From IMG/VR virus record IMGVR_UViG_3300032236_000771, positions 21,558 through 85,557 of that record: a stretch of 64,000 bases of DNA. One strand, 5' to 3'. The translations under genes were made by a program, and so were the position numbers. Origin of the DNA: a virus. Positions 26,671 through 33,505 of this stretch are shown here, piece after piece (the first letter of the stretch is position 1; the number at the start of each line of letters is the position of its first letter). The notes under the pieces were generated by a model that had not been told where the DNA came from, ran no database searches, and worked only from the letters and a program-made list of their open reading frames with translations.

Positions 26671-26991
26671 CTAGTAAGCAGCCGTGCCCCCATAGTCAGG
26701 CACTTGAGCCTGAATAGGACCGCCGCCAACCTTGCCCTCATCTGGAACCTCAGGGGTTCCCACTGGAACACCAGTATCGGTGCTCACTTGCCCAAAGTCT
26801 GAAAGGCCACCAATTAGGCCAGGCATTACATTCCAAGCGTAGCCGGGAGTTCCGTCATATCCCATGGCTGGGTCGCCAACGCCCTGCACGACGTATGAAC
26901 CGCGAGGGGCGATAACCTGCTTCTGGCCACCAAACATCCCAGAGGCTAGGGCACGGGAAGAGTTCTGTGCTAGAGATAGTGGGGCAGTCAT
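26671..26991 (-). CDS. Hypothetical Gly/Pro-rich protein
   Basis: The 106-residue product is rich in Gly, Pro, Val and Tyr with a low-complexity look (GVGDPAMGYDGTPGYAWNVM, PVGTPEVPDEGKVGGG). There is no membrane segment. It starts at a TAATG junction. It resembles in style the disordered products of 54567-56263 and could be a minor virion protein. Function unknown. Confidence 0.5.
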   Translation of the reverse strand: MTAPLSLAQNSSRALASGMFGGQKQVIAPRGSYVVQGVGDPAMGYDGTPGYAWNVMPGLIGGLSDFGQVSTDTGVPVGTPEVPDEGKVGGGPIQAQVPDYGGTAAY

Positions 26992-27206
26992 TAACTACCA
27001 AATCCTTGTTCGCCAATTTGAGTGTTCTTGGCTGGAGTGCTCTTGGTCTGCTCGAACTTTTCGTCCTGACCGTTAGGCAGGCCCTCTTCAGAGGCTGAGC
27101 CACTCTCACTCTGTGCACCGTTATCGTCGGTGTAAGGCTTAGAGTTGAGGTTATCTTCAGAAGTGTTGTAAACACCCTGGGTAGAGCTACGGCAATCTGA
27201 GCACAT
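26991..27206 (-). CDS. Small acidic hypothetical protein
   Basis: The 71-residue protein starts MCSDCRSSTQG, a CxxC pair, and is otherwise Ser/Asn/Glu/Gly-rich and probably disordered. It is bounded by TAATG junctions on both sides, so it is co-translated with the phosphatase upstream. Function unknown. Confidence 0.5.
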   Translation of the reverse strand: MCSDCRSSTQGVYNTSEDNLNSKPYTDDNGAQSESGSASEEGLPNGQDEKFEQTKSTPAKNTQIGEQGFGS

Positions 27207-27682
27207 TAGTTAACTCCCTTGGCATCTACGCCTAATTTTTCAAACATTTTTCTGTTCTTTTTTTTGTCATCGTAAGCAGTCTTGACATCGAACTTTGGCA
27301 GGATGTCTTCCTCAAGTAGGTCACGCTTGACCTTCTTGTCCTTGTCTTGGTTGTCGGTAGGACGCATAACTAAGGCGTCGTACTCAATGCCGTTCTTAGC
27401 AAGCCACTTCTTAGTCTCATCACGGTAGTGAGCGGAACGAGCGGTAAGGATTACGATGTTGTCGCCATCCTGCTTGGCTTCCTGAAGTTTCTCGACAATC
27501 TTCTTGTTAGTGCCCACCTCGAGAGCCTCAGCCGCGAAGTTGGCGTTCTTGCCGTTCTTAGCCTTGTGGTGCTTCTCCCAAGTCATGTTGTCTGCGAGAG
27601 TGCCGTCCAAATCGAACACAACGGTGTTTCCACGCTTGTGGAGTGGCTTCTGTAGCTCAAACTCGTTGTTATGACTAGACAT
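27206..27682 (-). CDS. HAD-family phosphatase (polynucleotide 3'-phosphatase-like)
   Basis: The 158-residue protein carries all HAD motifs: FDLDGTLAD (Asp24 and Asp26), ILTARS (Thr80), a basic residue in the KKWLAKNG region, and AYDDKKKN (138-143). The layout matches the phosphatase half of T4-type polynucleotide kinase, which removes 3' phosphates from broken DNA or tRNA ends. No kinase or ligase partner is in the window. Substrate is inferred only. Confidence 0.7.
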   Translation of the reverse strand: MSSHNNEFELQKPLHKRGNTVVFDLDGTLADNMTWEKHHKAKNGKNANFAAEALEVGTNKKIVEKLQEAKQDGDNIVILTARSAHYRDETKKWLAKNGIEYDALVMRPTDNQDKDKKVKRDLLEEDILPKFDVKTAYDDKKKNRKMFEKLGVDAKGVN

Positions 27683-27696
27683 ACCCCAAGAATAGC

Positions 27697-27722
27697 AAAA
27701 GGGGCCCCTTTCGGGACCCCTT
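27697..27722 (-). terminator. Intrinsic terminator with GAAA loop
   Basis: On the minus strand AAGGGGTCCC-GAAA-GGGGCCCCTT is followed by TTTTGC. It lies five bases past the NlpC/P60 gene stop and ends that transcript. Confidence 0.75.
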
Positions 27723-27726
27723 AAGA

Positions 27727-28269
27727 CTAGAGGGTTTGTATCAACCGAATGAACTTCGGCGTACTGCCTTTGAAGTTCATACTACTCAGACTGATAATCT
27801 GCGTAGTAGTTCCCTTATAGAAACCAGAGTGAATTACTTTTCCGTTACCAATGTAGATAGCGGCGTGGTAGTAAGACGTGGACTTACCATAAGCCCATAC
27901 CACGATGTCCCCAGGACGAGGGTCTTTTACACCCTTGTTGAGGTGTCCCAACTTATTTGCTGAGTGTGGGACATTGATTCCTAATTGTTGGTATGCCCAC
28001 ATGACGAGACCTGAACAGTCCCACCCTGCGGGGGTGTCGCCTGAGAATACGTACCAAGTCTTTCCGATACGACTCTCCAAGCGGCGGATTACAGTCTGAA
28101 CTCGCTGACCTTCAGCCATAAGGCTGACTTTCTTTACGAGATTCACCTGTGCAGGTTCCACAACCTGCTTGACGGCTACTGCACTAGCCTGATTAGTTGC
28201 TCCAATACTTGCGGAGCACCCTGCCATTACCAGTGCGATAGCACTTGCTGCAATGAACTTCTTTACCAT
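27727..28269 (-). CDS. NlpC/P60 peptidoglycan hydrolase with lipoprotein signal
   Basis: In this 180-residue protein, residues 1-18 are a signal peptide (basic MVKK, hydrophobic FIAASAIALVM) with a lipobox-like MAGC, acylated at Cys18. Residues about 55-180 are an NlpC/P60 domain with GWDCSG (Cys85), His135 in YYHAAIYIG and His147. It would cut the peptide stem of the cell wall from outside while anchored to the membrane. It has its own terminators on both sides, so it may be expressed separately from the endolysin. A secreted second hydrolase could aid entry control, superinfection exclusion or lysis. Confidence 0.8.
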   Translation of the reverse strand: MVKKFIAASAIALVMAGCSASIGATNQASAVAVKQVVEPAQVNLVKKVSLMAEGQRVQTVIRRLESRIGKTWYVFSGDTPAGWDCSGLVMWAYQQLGINVPHSANKLGHLNKGVKDPRPGDIVVWAYGKSTSYYHAAIYIGNGKVIHSGFYKGTTTQIISLSSMNFKGSTPKFIRLIQTL

Positions 28270-28339
28270 GGCGACCTACCTTTCATTTCTTTAGTACTCG
28301 GTCGTTACTCTATTTAAGTGTTGCCAATATTCAGTTAGA

Positions 28340-28370
28340 GAAAAACCCTAGCACAGAAGTACTAGGGTCT
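28340..28370 (-). terminator. Intrinsic terminator
   Basis: ACCCTAG and CTAGGGT pair around a ten-base loop, followed on the minus strand by TTTTTC. It stops transcription coming from the group 28388-29657. Confidence 0.8.
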
Positions 28371-28387
28371 CAAATTGTTAACTGCCG

Positions 28388-28558
28388 TTAATCTTTAGAT
28401 GCCCAACCGCCACCTTTGAAACTCACAGGAGGGGCTGAAAACGCCTTTACAAGGGCTACATGGCAGTTCTCACAGGTTTCCTCGTTATTGTCGTGAATGG
28501 ACTTTACAACCGATTTTGAGGCGTTACAGAGGGGGCAGGAGTAGTCGTAGGTAGGCAC
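28388..28558 (-). CDS. FmdB-type zinc-ribbon protein (GTG start)
   Basis: The 56-residue product starts VPTYDYSCPLC at a GTG whose G overlaps the upstream stop (TAGTG). Cys8, Cys11, Cys29 and Cys32 form one zinc ribbon, followed by the family-typical C terminus FSAPPVSFKGGGWASKD. FmdB-like proteins are small putative regulators common in actinobacteria and their phages. The gene is complete and short. Confidence 0.8.
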   Translation of the reverse strand: MPTYDYSCPLCNASKSVVKSIHDNNEETCENCHVALVKAFSAPPVSFKGGGWASKD

Positions 28559-28851
28559 TAGAGCAATTCCCCGGTCTCAGGGTCAATGCGAGGGTCGCCA
28601 AGTTCCTTGAGCTTTGCAACATACTTGTCACGGGACTTCAGCAGGAAGTTTTCGATTTCCTTCTTCTGCTCTTCAAACTTAGCAGTGACATCTGCGTACT
28701 GACCATCAGTCAGTTCGTCTCGATACTGCTCAACCGTAGCAATTGCCTTAGTGAGCTGTTCAGCAGCAGTAGCCGCCTGTAGTTGCTCTTCTTGGAACTT
28801 CTTATCGGCATTAGCCAAATACTTGAGTTCCTTCTTGCTGAAATTAGGCAT
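28558..28851 (-). CDS. Coiled-coil hypothetical protein
   Basis: The 97-residue protein is almost entirely helical and charged (KKFQEEQLQAATAAEQLTKA, EQKKEIENFLLKSRDKYVAK), ending DPRIDPETGELL. It is bounded by one-base overlaps on both sides, so it is co-translated with the metallopeptidase-like and FmdB-like genes. Function unknown. Confidence 0.6.
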   Translation of the reverse strand: MPNFSKKELKYLANADKKFQEEQLQAATAAEQLTKAIATVEQYRDELTDGQYADVTAKFEEQKKEIENFLLKSRDKYVAKLKELGDPRIDPETGELL

Positions 28852-29198
28852 TATTCTCCTACCAAGAAACTAACTAATCCTGGGTTATCCCTAAGGACCA
28901 TCACTAAAGGCTCTTGCACAAGGTAGATGAACCAGTGCTCAAGATTTTCATTGGTATCGGTTCGCTCGTCTTTATCGGCCTTATCGTTCTGGCCAAAAAT
29001 AAAAATGACTGCATGAAGGATTTCATGCATCAAATAGCGACGCTGTAATTGTGGGGTCAGGTCTTTGTTGACAACGATAAAGTTGCCGTTAGTGTAGGTA
29101 TACGCATGGGCGTCGTTTAGCCCCGCATCCTCGCTTATTGCCCGCTCGTAAATTGCGTACGTCTGAGAACCGATTTTTATCTTTTTGGGCAATGCCAT
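28851..29198 (-). CDS. Zinc metallopeptidase-like protein (HExxH)
   Basis: The 115-residue protein has a single HEILH motif (58-62) within RRYLMHEILHAVIFIFG, and Glu residues near 83-88 (TNENLEHWF) that could supply the third metal ligand. The small beta N terminus plus HExxH helix is the layout of phage ImmA/IrrE-like or anti-repressor peptidases. It may cleave a host regulator, but no target is visible. Confidence 0.55.
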   Translation of the reverse strand: MALPKKIKIGSQTYAIYERAISEDAGLNDAHAYTYTNGNFIVVNKDLTPQLQRRYLMHEILHAVIFIFGQNDKADKDERTDTNENLEHWFIYLVQEPLVMVLRDNPGLVSFLVGE

Positions 29199-29207
29199 TT
29201 TTGCTCC

Positions 29208-29657
29208 TTATTCTGACCGAAATTCGATTTTATCAATCTCAGAATGCCCTGAACGCCTAAACGTCCTCTCTCGGTGGCAGTTAGAACAGACTAGGTCGCA
29301 CTTGTAGATTTCCTCGATAATCTTGGCCTCTGAATTGCCATTGGAAATCATGTAGGAGATAGGGGCCACTTTTTCGCCATTTACGTGGTCAAAGTCCATG
29401 ACATACCAAGGGAACTTGTTACCACAGTCAAAACAAGGGGTTTCGGACTTGAAGTTGCGGACCCAAGACTTGATGCTGTCCATACGGGTTTTGCGGTTGA
29501 TTTTGACGTGCAACTTGTGCAGGTCTCGGTCTCGGTGGTACCGCTCCCTAGAGGCGATGTTGGTGCATTCCTTACACCACGCCTGAAGACGAGTAGCCCC
29601 CTTCTTATTGAACTGGCCCAGAGGCTTGTCCGTGTCGCATTTATTGCAGTGCTTCAT
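29208..29657 (-). CDS. HNH endonuclease with zinc fingers
   Basis: The product is 149 residues from the ATG at 29657 (MKHCNKCDTDKPLGQFNKK). A longer frame would run through the terminator and tRNA and is rejected. An N-terminal CxxC...CxxC knuckle, PCFDCGNKFPWYVMDFDHVNG and CDLVCSNCHRERT make a complete HNH/zinc fold. It lies right after the tRNA, a frequent landing place for selfish nucleases. Confidence 0.75.
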   Translation of the reverse strand: MKHCNKCDTDKPLGQFNKKGATRLQAWCKECTNIASRERYHRDRDLHKLHVKINRKTRMDSIKSWVRNFKSETPCFDCGNKFPWYVMDFDHVNGEKVAPISYMISNGNSEAKIIEEIYKCDLVCSNCHRERTFRRSGHSEIDKIEFRSE

Positions 29658-29673
29658 AGCCCCCAAGATAGCA

Positions 29674-29700
29674 CAAAACCCCCTGTGTTTCCACAAGGGG
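29674..29700 (-). terminator. Intrinsic terminator after tRNA-Asn
   Basis: CCCCTTGTG-GAAA-CACAGGGGG gives nine pairs, then TTTTG on the minus strand. It lies seven bases past the tRNA 3' end. Confidence 0.75.
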
Positions 29701-29707
29701 TCTGAGC

Positions 29708-29777
29708 TGGTCCACCTGGAATCGAACCAAGAATCACGAGTTAACAGCTCGTCGTTATGCCTTTTAACTATGGACCA
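29708..29777 (-). tRNA. tRNA-Asn (GUU)
   Basis: The minus strand folds as a full cloverleaf of 70 nt. The acceptor stem TGGTCCA/TGGACCA has seven pairs, the D arm is GTTA/TAAC, and the anticodon stem ACGAG/CTCGT has loop CTGTTAA (anticodon GTT). The T arm is CTTGG/CCAGG with loop TTCGATT. The base after the acceptor is G, the expected Asn discriminator, and CCA is not encoded. It is the only tRNA I found and may supplement AAC/AAT decoding. Confidence 0.9.
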
Positions 29778-29781
29778 ATGC

Positions 29782-29806
29782 GGGGGCCCGTGTACTTTGG
29801 GCCCCC
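29782..29806 (-). other. GC-rich hairpin 5' of the tRNA
   Basis: GGGGGCCC (29782-29789) pairs with GGGCCCCC (29799-29806) around a nine-base loop, four bases before the tRNA in the direction of transcription. It could be a processing signal or terminator for upstream RNA. It does not fold as a second tRNA. Confidence 0.5.
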
Positions 29807-29876
29807 TAAGGACTTGCACCCTTGTCCAAAACTCCCTATAGCGGATTTTGGTCAGTAGAACAGTTAACCAGAAAAA

Positions 29877-30398
29877 CTACTTAATGTCAATAGTCTTTGG
29901 CTTCTTTTCTTCAGGCAATTCCTTCTGGAAGGTCACGGTTAGTAGTCCGTTGTTGAGAGCCGCTCCGTTTACACGCCAATACTCGGCAATCGCCAGTTTC
30001 AGCGTGAAGTCACGAGCTGCGATGCCCTGGTATAGGACTTCGCCTTCGGCTTTGTTCTTCTTGCTCTTTTTGCCCGTGATTACGAGAGTTCCGTCCTCAA
30101 CTGTGACTGAGAGTTCCTGCTTGAAGAACCCGGCTACTGCCACGTTCAACAGGTTGGTCTCGTCATCAATCTTGACGATGTCGTAAGGAGGGTAAGCAGG
30201 CTTCTCAGCAGAAATCTGCTTGAGCTGCTCGAGAATTGGTGACCAGCCAATAGATAGGCGTCCCAAATGTGGGAACAGGTCTGCGATGGTGAGAGGCTTT
30301 ACCTTCTCAGGTTTCTTCCAGCCGTCCGACTCGTGGGGATTCCAAGGTTCGTTTGGACGGGGAGTGTATGGTTTGTAATCAGGATATTGATGTGACAT
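29877..30398 (-). CDS. Small heat-shock protein, Hsp20/alpha-crystallin family
   Basis: In this 173-residue protein, residues about 70-165 are an alpha-crystallin domain: YDIVKIDDETNLLNVAVAGF, LSVTVEDGTLVITGKKSKKN, YQGIAARDFTLKLAIAEYW and VNGAALNNGLLTVTF, then LPEEKKPKTIDI. The Pro/Asn-rich N terminus is the usual variable arm. Hsp20 holds unfolding proteins, and phage copies probably protect or assist virion assembly. AAAGAGAT precedes the start. Confidence 0.85.
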   Translation of the reverse strand: MSHQYPDYKPYTPRPNEPWNPHESDGWKKPEKVKPLTIADLFPHLGRLSIGWSPILEQLKQISAEKPAYPPYDIVKIDDETNLLNVAVAGFFKQELSVTVEDGTLVITGKKSKKNKAEGEVLYQGIAARDFTLKLAIAEYWRVNGAALNNGLLTVTFQKELPEEKKPKTIDIK

Positions 30399-30495
30399 GC
30401 TATCTCTTTCGACGATAACTGTGCTACAAGCATCCCTGCCCGAAGCACAGGTTGTTTATGACACCCAATTGGCGTGTCCGTCTAGGAGTATAGCA

Positions 30496-30867
30496 CTACT
30501 TTGATGATTTACGTGGTTTTTTCCACTCTTCCAAAGGAACCTTACCCACAACTTTAAATCCCGCCTTAGACTGGATTTCCATCCCATCAAAAGTATCTTT
30601 TAGGTCGTTTTCGTCTATTGGTGTAACTTTATAGACATTTGGGGTTCCACCAAGTTTTTCCGCTGCACGTCGTGCGTAATAAGTTGCAGCAGGAGCGTAT
30701 TTAGAGGCAAAGGCAACCCCCTCATGCTCATTGAATGGGGGCAGCCCCTCCCCGTATTCCGCTTCCGTAGGACGAGAAGCACCCGTCACACTTGCAGGAA
30801 GGACTAGGTCGCCTTCTGAAAACTCTTTATTGGTTCCATGAAAAAAGTCTGCGTTATTACGTCCCAT
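30496..30867 (-). CDS. ADP-ribosyltransferase-like protein (Arr-like fold), copy 1
   Basis: The 123-residue protein has FFHGTNKEFSEGDLVLP, FASKYAPAATYYARRAAEK and NVYKVTPIDE, the H-G-T, Y and closing-strand pattern of small Arr-type ADP-ribosyltransferases. It opens MGRNNADF, the same eight residues as the gene at 31547-31888. If active it would modify a host or phage protein or a drug-like small molecule. Assignment is by motif only. Confidence 0.45.
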   Translation of the reverse strand: MGRNNADFFHGTNKEFSEGDLVLPASVTGASRPTEAEYGEGLPPFNEHEGVAFASKYAPAATYYARRAAEKLGGTPNVYKVTPIDENDLKDTFDGMEIQSKAGFKVVGKVPLEEWKKPRKSSK

Positions 30868-30880
30868 TAGCCCAGAATAG

Positions 30881-30912
30881 CAAAAACCCCGCCAAATAGC
30901 GGGGTTTTTGCT
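30881..30912. terminator. Bidirectional terminator
   Basis: AAAAACCCCGC and GCGGGGTTTTT form an 11-pair stem around a small loop, with A and T runs on either side, so it can act on both strands. It separates the genes at 30496-30867 and 30922-31347. Confidence 0.85.
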
Positions 30913-30921
30913 AGATTTTGA

Positions 30922-31347
30922 CTAGAACTCGTCGTCCTCGTCGTCATCCGAGTCATCGAAATCGATGTCATCCGACTCTGGGTCATCGTCAAAGTCGATG
31001 TCCTCACCGTCAAACTCGTCATCCGAGTCATCGGTTGAATCAGTAATCTGGTCGTCAGTTGCGACTACTGGAGCAACAGTTGCGTCTACAACAGGAGCGG
31101 CTGGTGCCTCAACTGGAGCAGCAACAGGTGCGTCTACAACAGGTGCTGCATCTGCAACAACTGGAGCAGCGTCAACTGCAGGAGCAGCGTCAGCAACTGG
31201 AGCGGTGGTGTCAACAACAGGTGCGGTAGCATCTGCTGCTGGGGCTACGGTTGCGTCTACCACTGGGGCGGCAACAGGAGCGTCGGTAGCAACTGGAGTA
31301 GCGTCTACTACTGGAGTTGCGTCTGGGGTTACAGTCTCGTCAGACAT
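30922..31347 (-). CDS. Ala/Pro/Val repeat protein with acidic tail
   Basis: The product is 141 residues from the ATG at 31347, with AGGA six bases upstream. Residues about 10-98 are a degenerate repeat of PVVDA/APVAD units, and the last 45 residues are nearly all Asp, Glu, Ser and Phe (DIDFDDDPESDD and similar). There is no cysteine or membrane segment. It is probably extended and disordered. It could be a virion-internal or DNA-mimic-like protein, but only composition supports that. Confidence 0.55.
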   Translation of the reverse strand: MSDETVTPDATPVVDATPVATDAPVAAPVVDATVAPAADATAPVVDTTAPVADAAPAVDAAPVVADAAPVVDAPVAAPVEAPAAPVVDATVAPVVATDDQITDSTDDSDDEFDGEDIDFDDDPESDDIDFDDSDDDEDDEF

Positions 31348-31546
31348 GTTTTTCCTAACGTTAGGGGTGGATGTTAAAACGATAACAGACGAGGAGCCTA
31401 AAGTGAAGACATAACGCATGAATAAAATGCAAACACTCAAGATTCCCCGTCTGCTACGTCAAACGAAAGAATTCGATATTAAGTTATATTTCTCTGCGTC
31501 TCAGAGGGCTACATTCAAACACACTTATTGACCAAAGTCAAATCGG

Positions 31547-31888
31547 CTATTCGCCCCATACATTTGGGGCATCTGGATTGTGGATGCCGTTATTATCTGG
31601 GACATAGTCGCCAGTAGAAGCTGCCCAAGCATCGCCATCCTTGGTTCGGCTATCTGAGTGCTCTGGGTTGAAGCCTTGTGCCTTAGCGTAATTCCACATA
31701 CCCGTGGCCACACCTTTGCGACGAAAAGGCTCCCCAACCCTAATGTCCTTGACTTCTCGGTATTTACTGAGTCTCATCGAGCCCAAGAACCCAAGCTCTG
31801 GGTGGCTGGCTTCAATCGTTATTTCGCCGTATGGCTGCTCTTTGTGAGTAAAGACTAGGCCATGGAAGTCTGCGTTATTACGGCCCAT
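31547..31888 (-). CDS. GNAT-type acetyltransferase-like protein
   Basis: This 113-residue protein has a beta strand KDIRVGEPF followed by the acetyl-CoA loop RRKGVATGMW and helix NYAKAQGF, as in motif A of GNAT enzymes. The domain is short (normal about 140), so it may be a minimal or divergent copy. It opens MGRNNADF like the gene at 30496-30867. It overlaps the ADP-ribosyltransferase-like gene upstream by one base, which hints at a shared role in protein modification. Confidence 0.5.
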   Translation of the reverse strand: MGRNNADFHGLVFTHKEQPYGEITIEASHPELGFLGSMRLSKYREVKDIRVGEPFRRKGVATGMWNYAKAQGFNPEHSDSRTKDGDAWAASTGDYVPDNNGIHNPDAPNVWGE

Positions 31889-32202
31889 TAGTCTTCCACT
31901 TCCTTGATAACCCTGAAGCCCTGCTTATCGTTCACTTCTTTTCCGCCAAATTTGCCATGAGTGGCTGTGCTTACAGGTTCAACCTGAAATACTCGAGGCT
32001 TGTAGCCCTTCGCAACTAGATGTGGGAGAGGAAGAAAACGGCTCTGAGCATATCCTCTAGCCATGTCTTTATCTGGCGTGGCTGATGCACCTAGTTTAGG
32101 GTTTCTAGGGCGAATGATGTCACCAGGCTTAAATGGGTGAGGAGAGCCGTGGTATAGAGTGCCCCCCTGAAACATCGGCCCTAAGTTATTCTCTGCACCC
32201 AT
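31888..32202 (-). CDS. ADP-ribosyltransferase-like protein (Arr-like fold), copy 2
   Basis: The 104-residue protein has LYHGSPHPFKPGDIIRPRNP, ASATPDKDMARGYAQSR and PRVFQVEPVS, matching Arr-like proteins (Y-H-G-S/T, ...GD-I, ...V-x-P). It differs from copy 1 in the N terminus (MGAENNLGPMFQGG). It has one-base overlaps with both neighbours. Activity is untested and a key glutamate is not evident. Confidence 0.45.
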   Translation of the reverse strand: MGAENNLGPMFQGGTLYHGSPHPFKPGDIIRPRNPKLGASATPDKDMARGYAQSRFLPLPHLVAKGYKPRVFQVEPVSTATHGKFGGKEVNDKQGFRVIKEVED

Positions 32203-32483
32203 TAGTCTTTATCCCTAGTGATGATGTCGTTAATAGGATTGCCCTGGATACGAGAGACATTGCGGTTTATTTTTGGCTTAGGTTCTTCATTCAAGAAACT
32301 AGGTGGCAACTTGAAGCCCAAGTGATTCTCAGTTGCTTTACGCCAAGCAGTATGTGCCTTCTTAGAGCTCCAACTAATCTGACGAGCCACCTTCATGCAG
32401 CCATAGTGCATCACATCTAGGTGTTCATCAATAGCCTTCTGAAGCTCAGGATTGATTTCCTTGCCTTCAAGCCAATCAGCCAT
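32202..32483 (-). CDS. Hypothetical helical protein
   Basis: The 93-residue protein has an N-terminal helical part (ELQKAIDEHLDVMHYGCMKV), a basic middle and a disordered end. It lies within the run of one-base-overlapping genes from 31547 to 32695. No family recognised. Confidence 0.5.
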   Translation of the reverse strand: MADWLEGKEINPELQKAIDEHLDVMHYGCMKVARQISWSSKKAHTAWRKATENHLGFKLPPSFLNEEPKPKINRNVSRIQGNPINDIITRDKD

Positions 32484-32695
32484 TAGTCGCCCTCAATCTC
32501 CTTGCCCTGTAGGCGGAGGTTATCTTCTGGAGTAACGCCGTCCTTAGGGGTTGGACGACCACAATACGGATTCTTCATTGCGTGAACCCAAACGCCACCT
32601 GCGATGTCTCGCTTAGTTATGGGGCCGTTAAAACGGAAACGAGGGCTGAACTTAATCCAGTCACCACAGTACTTACAGTCATGCGTGGTTGGCAT
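32483..32695 (-). CDS. Small zinc-binding protein
   Basis: The 70-residue protein has HDCKYCGDWIKF near the start and NPYCGRPTPKDG later, giving a plausible C-C-H-C zinc site. It starts four bases after the stop of the gene at 32699-33040. Function unknown. Confidence 0.5.
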   Translation of the reverse strand: MPTTHDCKYCGDWIKFSPRFRFNGPITKRDIAGGVWVHAMKNPYCGRPTPKDGVTPEDNLRLQGKEIEGD

Positions 32696-32698
32696 GAG

Positions 32699-33040
32699 TT
32701 ACTTACCGAGTTTTCCAAACTGCTCTTTACGCAGTGCATTGTGTGCCTTGATTGCAAGACCGCCCAAAACTAGGGCACCAACAGTTGCACCAACACCGTG
32801 GCCAATCTGAGACGCCTGAGCAACCTGGTCAGCATTAGTAGCGACCATGTGAGGCACGTGGTCAATTACAGCCTTGGTGACAGGATTGGTGATAGGGTCG
32901 TAGCCATCCTGCTTAGTCTGCAGTGGCACAATAGTGGTTGCAACGTCTCGACCAATCGATGAGCCAGCCTTGGCACCGAAGCCAGAGGCAAGAGCGGCTA
33001 CACCCGCACGGTTGATTGCGTTTCTGATTCTACCAGCCAT
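32699..33040 (-). CDS. Small protein with Gly/Ala hydrophobic segments
   Basis: The 113-residue protein has a basic start and Ala/Gly-rich helix (RAGVAALASGFGAKAGSS) and a second one near residues 80-98 (GHGVGATVGALVLGGLAI). These could be membrane-associated or pack into an oligomer. It is not near the lysis genes. Function unknown. Confidence 0.45.
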   Translation of the reverse strand: MAGRIRNAINRAGVAALASGFGAKAGSSIGRDVATTIVPLQTKQDGYDPITNPVTKAVIDHVPHMVATNADQVAQASQIGHGVGATVGALVLGGLAIKAHNALRKEQFGKLGK

Positions 33041-33079
33041 GATACTTCTTTCAACCCGCCCAGTAGGTTAGTTCCAATA

Positions 33080-33505
33080 CTACCAGTATCGGAAGTCGGT
33101 GTCTTTATGTTCTTCTTCAGCATCCTTTGCATGTTGCAAGAACTCTTCTGGAGCTAGTGTAGGCAACTCTCCCTTGCGATTGCTGACGTTAGTCATGTCT
33201 ACAACGCCATGCTTTGGGTGACTGTGTTCGATGTACTCTCCACCATGCCAGGTGTGCTTCCAACCGCTAGGCGAAGTGTAAGAAACGTGGCGACCATCTT
33301 CGTCAATGCTCATCATGTGCTCTGGGAAGAGAGCCATACGCTGATTGGCCTCGTGCTCAACGGCACCGCGATAAGAGCCGAAAATGCCTTCCATGTCGCT
33401 CCAAGCCTTAGCACCAACTGCATCGCCAACCATTTTCTTTTGGTCATTGGCAGTAAAGTTTCGACCCATAATCTCGTCGAACTGTTTGCTATCTTCTGGA
33501 TTCAT
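33080..33505 (-). CDS. Histidine-rich hypothetical protein
   Basis: The 141-residue protein has many His in a beta-rich centre (RHVSYTSPSGWKHTWHGGEY, IEHSHPKHGVVDM). It overlaps the ParB-like gene upstream by four bases (ATGA), so the two are co-translated. It might be a small metal-dependent enzyme, but no motif is conclusive. Confidence 0.5.
   Translation of the reverse strand: MNPEDSKQFDEIMGRNFTANDQKKMVGDAVGAKAWSDMEGIFGSYRGAVEHEANQRMALFPEHMMSIDEDGRHVSYTSPSGWKHTWHGGEYIEHSHPKHGVVDMTNVSNRKGELPTLAPEEFLQHAKDAEEEHKDTDFRYW

Noticed and set aside
29658-29819. Longer N terminus of the HNH gene next to the tRNA
   Set aside because: It would be translated through the terminator and the tRNA; the ATG at 29657 starts the zinc knuckle.
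29782-29860. Possible second tRNA upstream of tRNA-Asn
   Set aside because: The GC-rich hairpin and nearby T-arm-like bases do not form an acceptor or anticodon arm.
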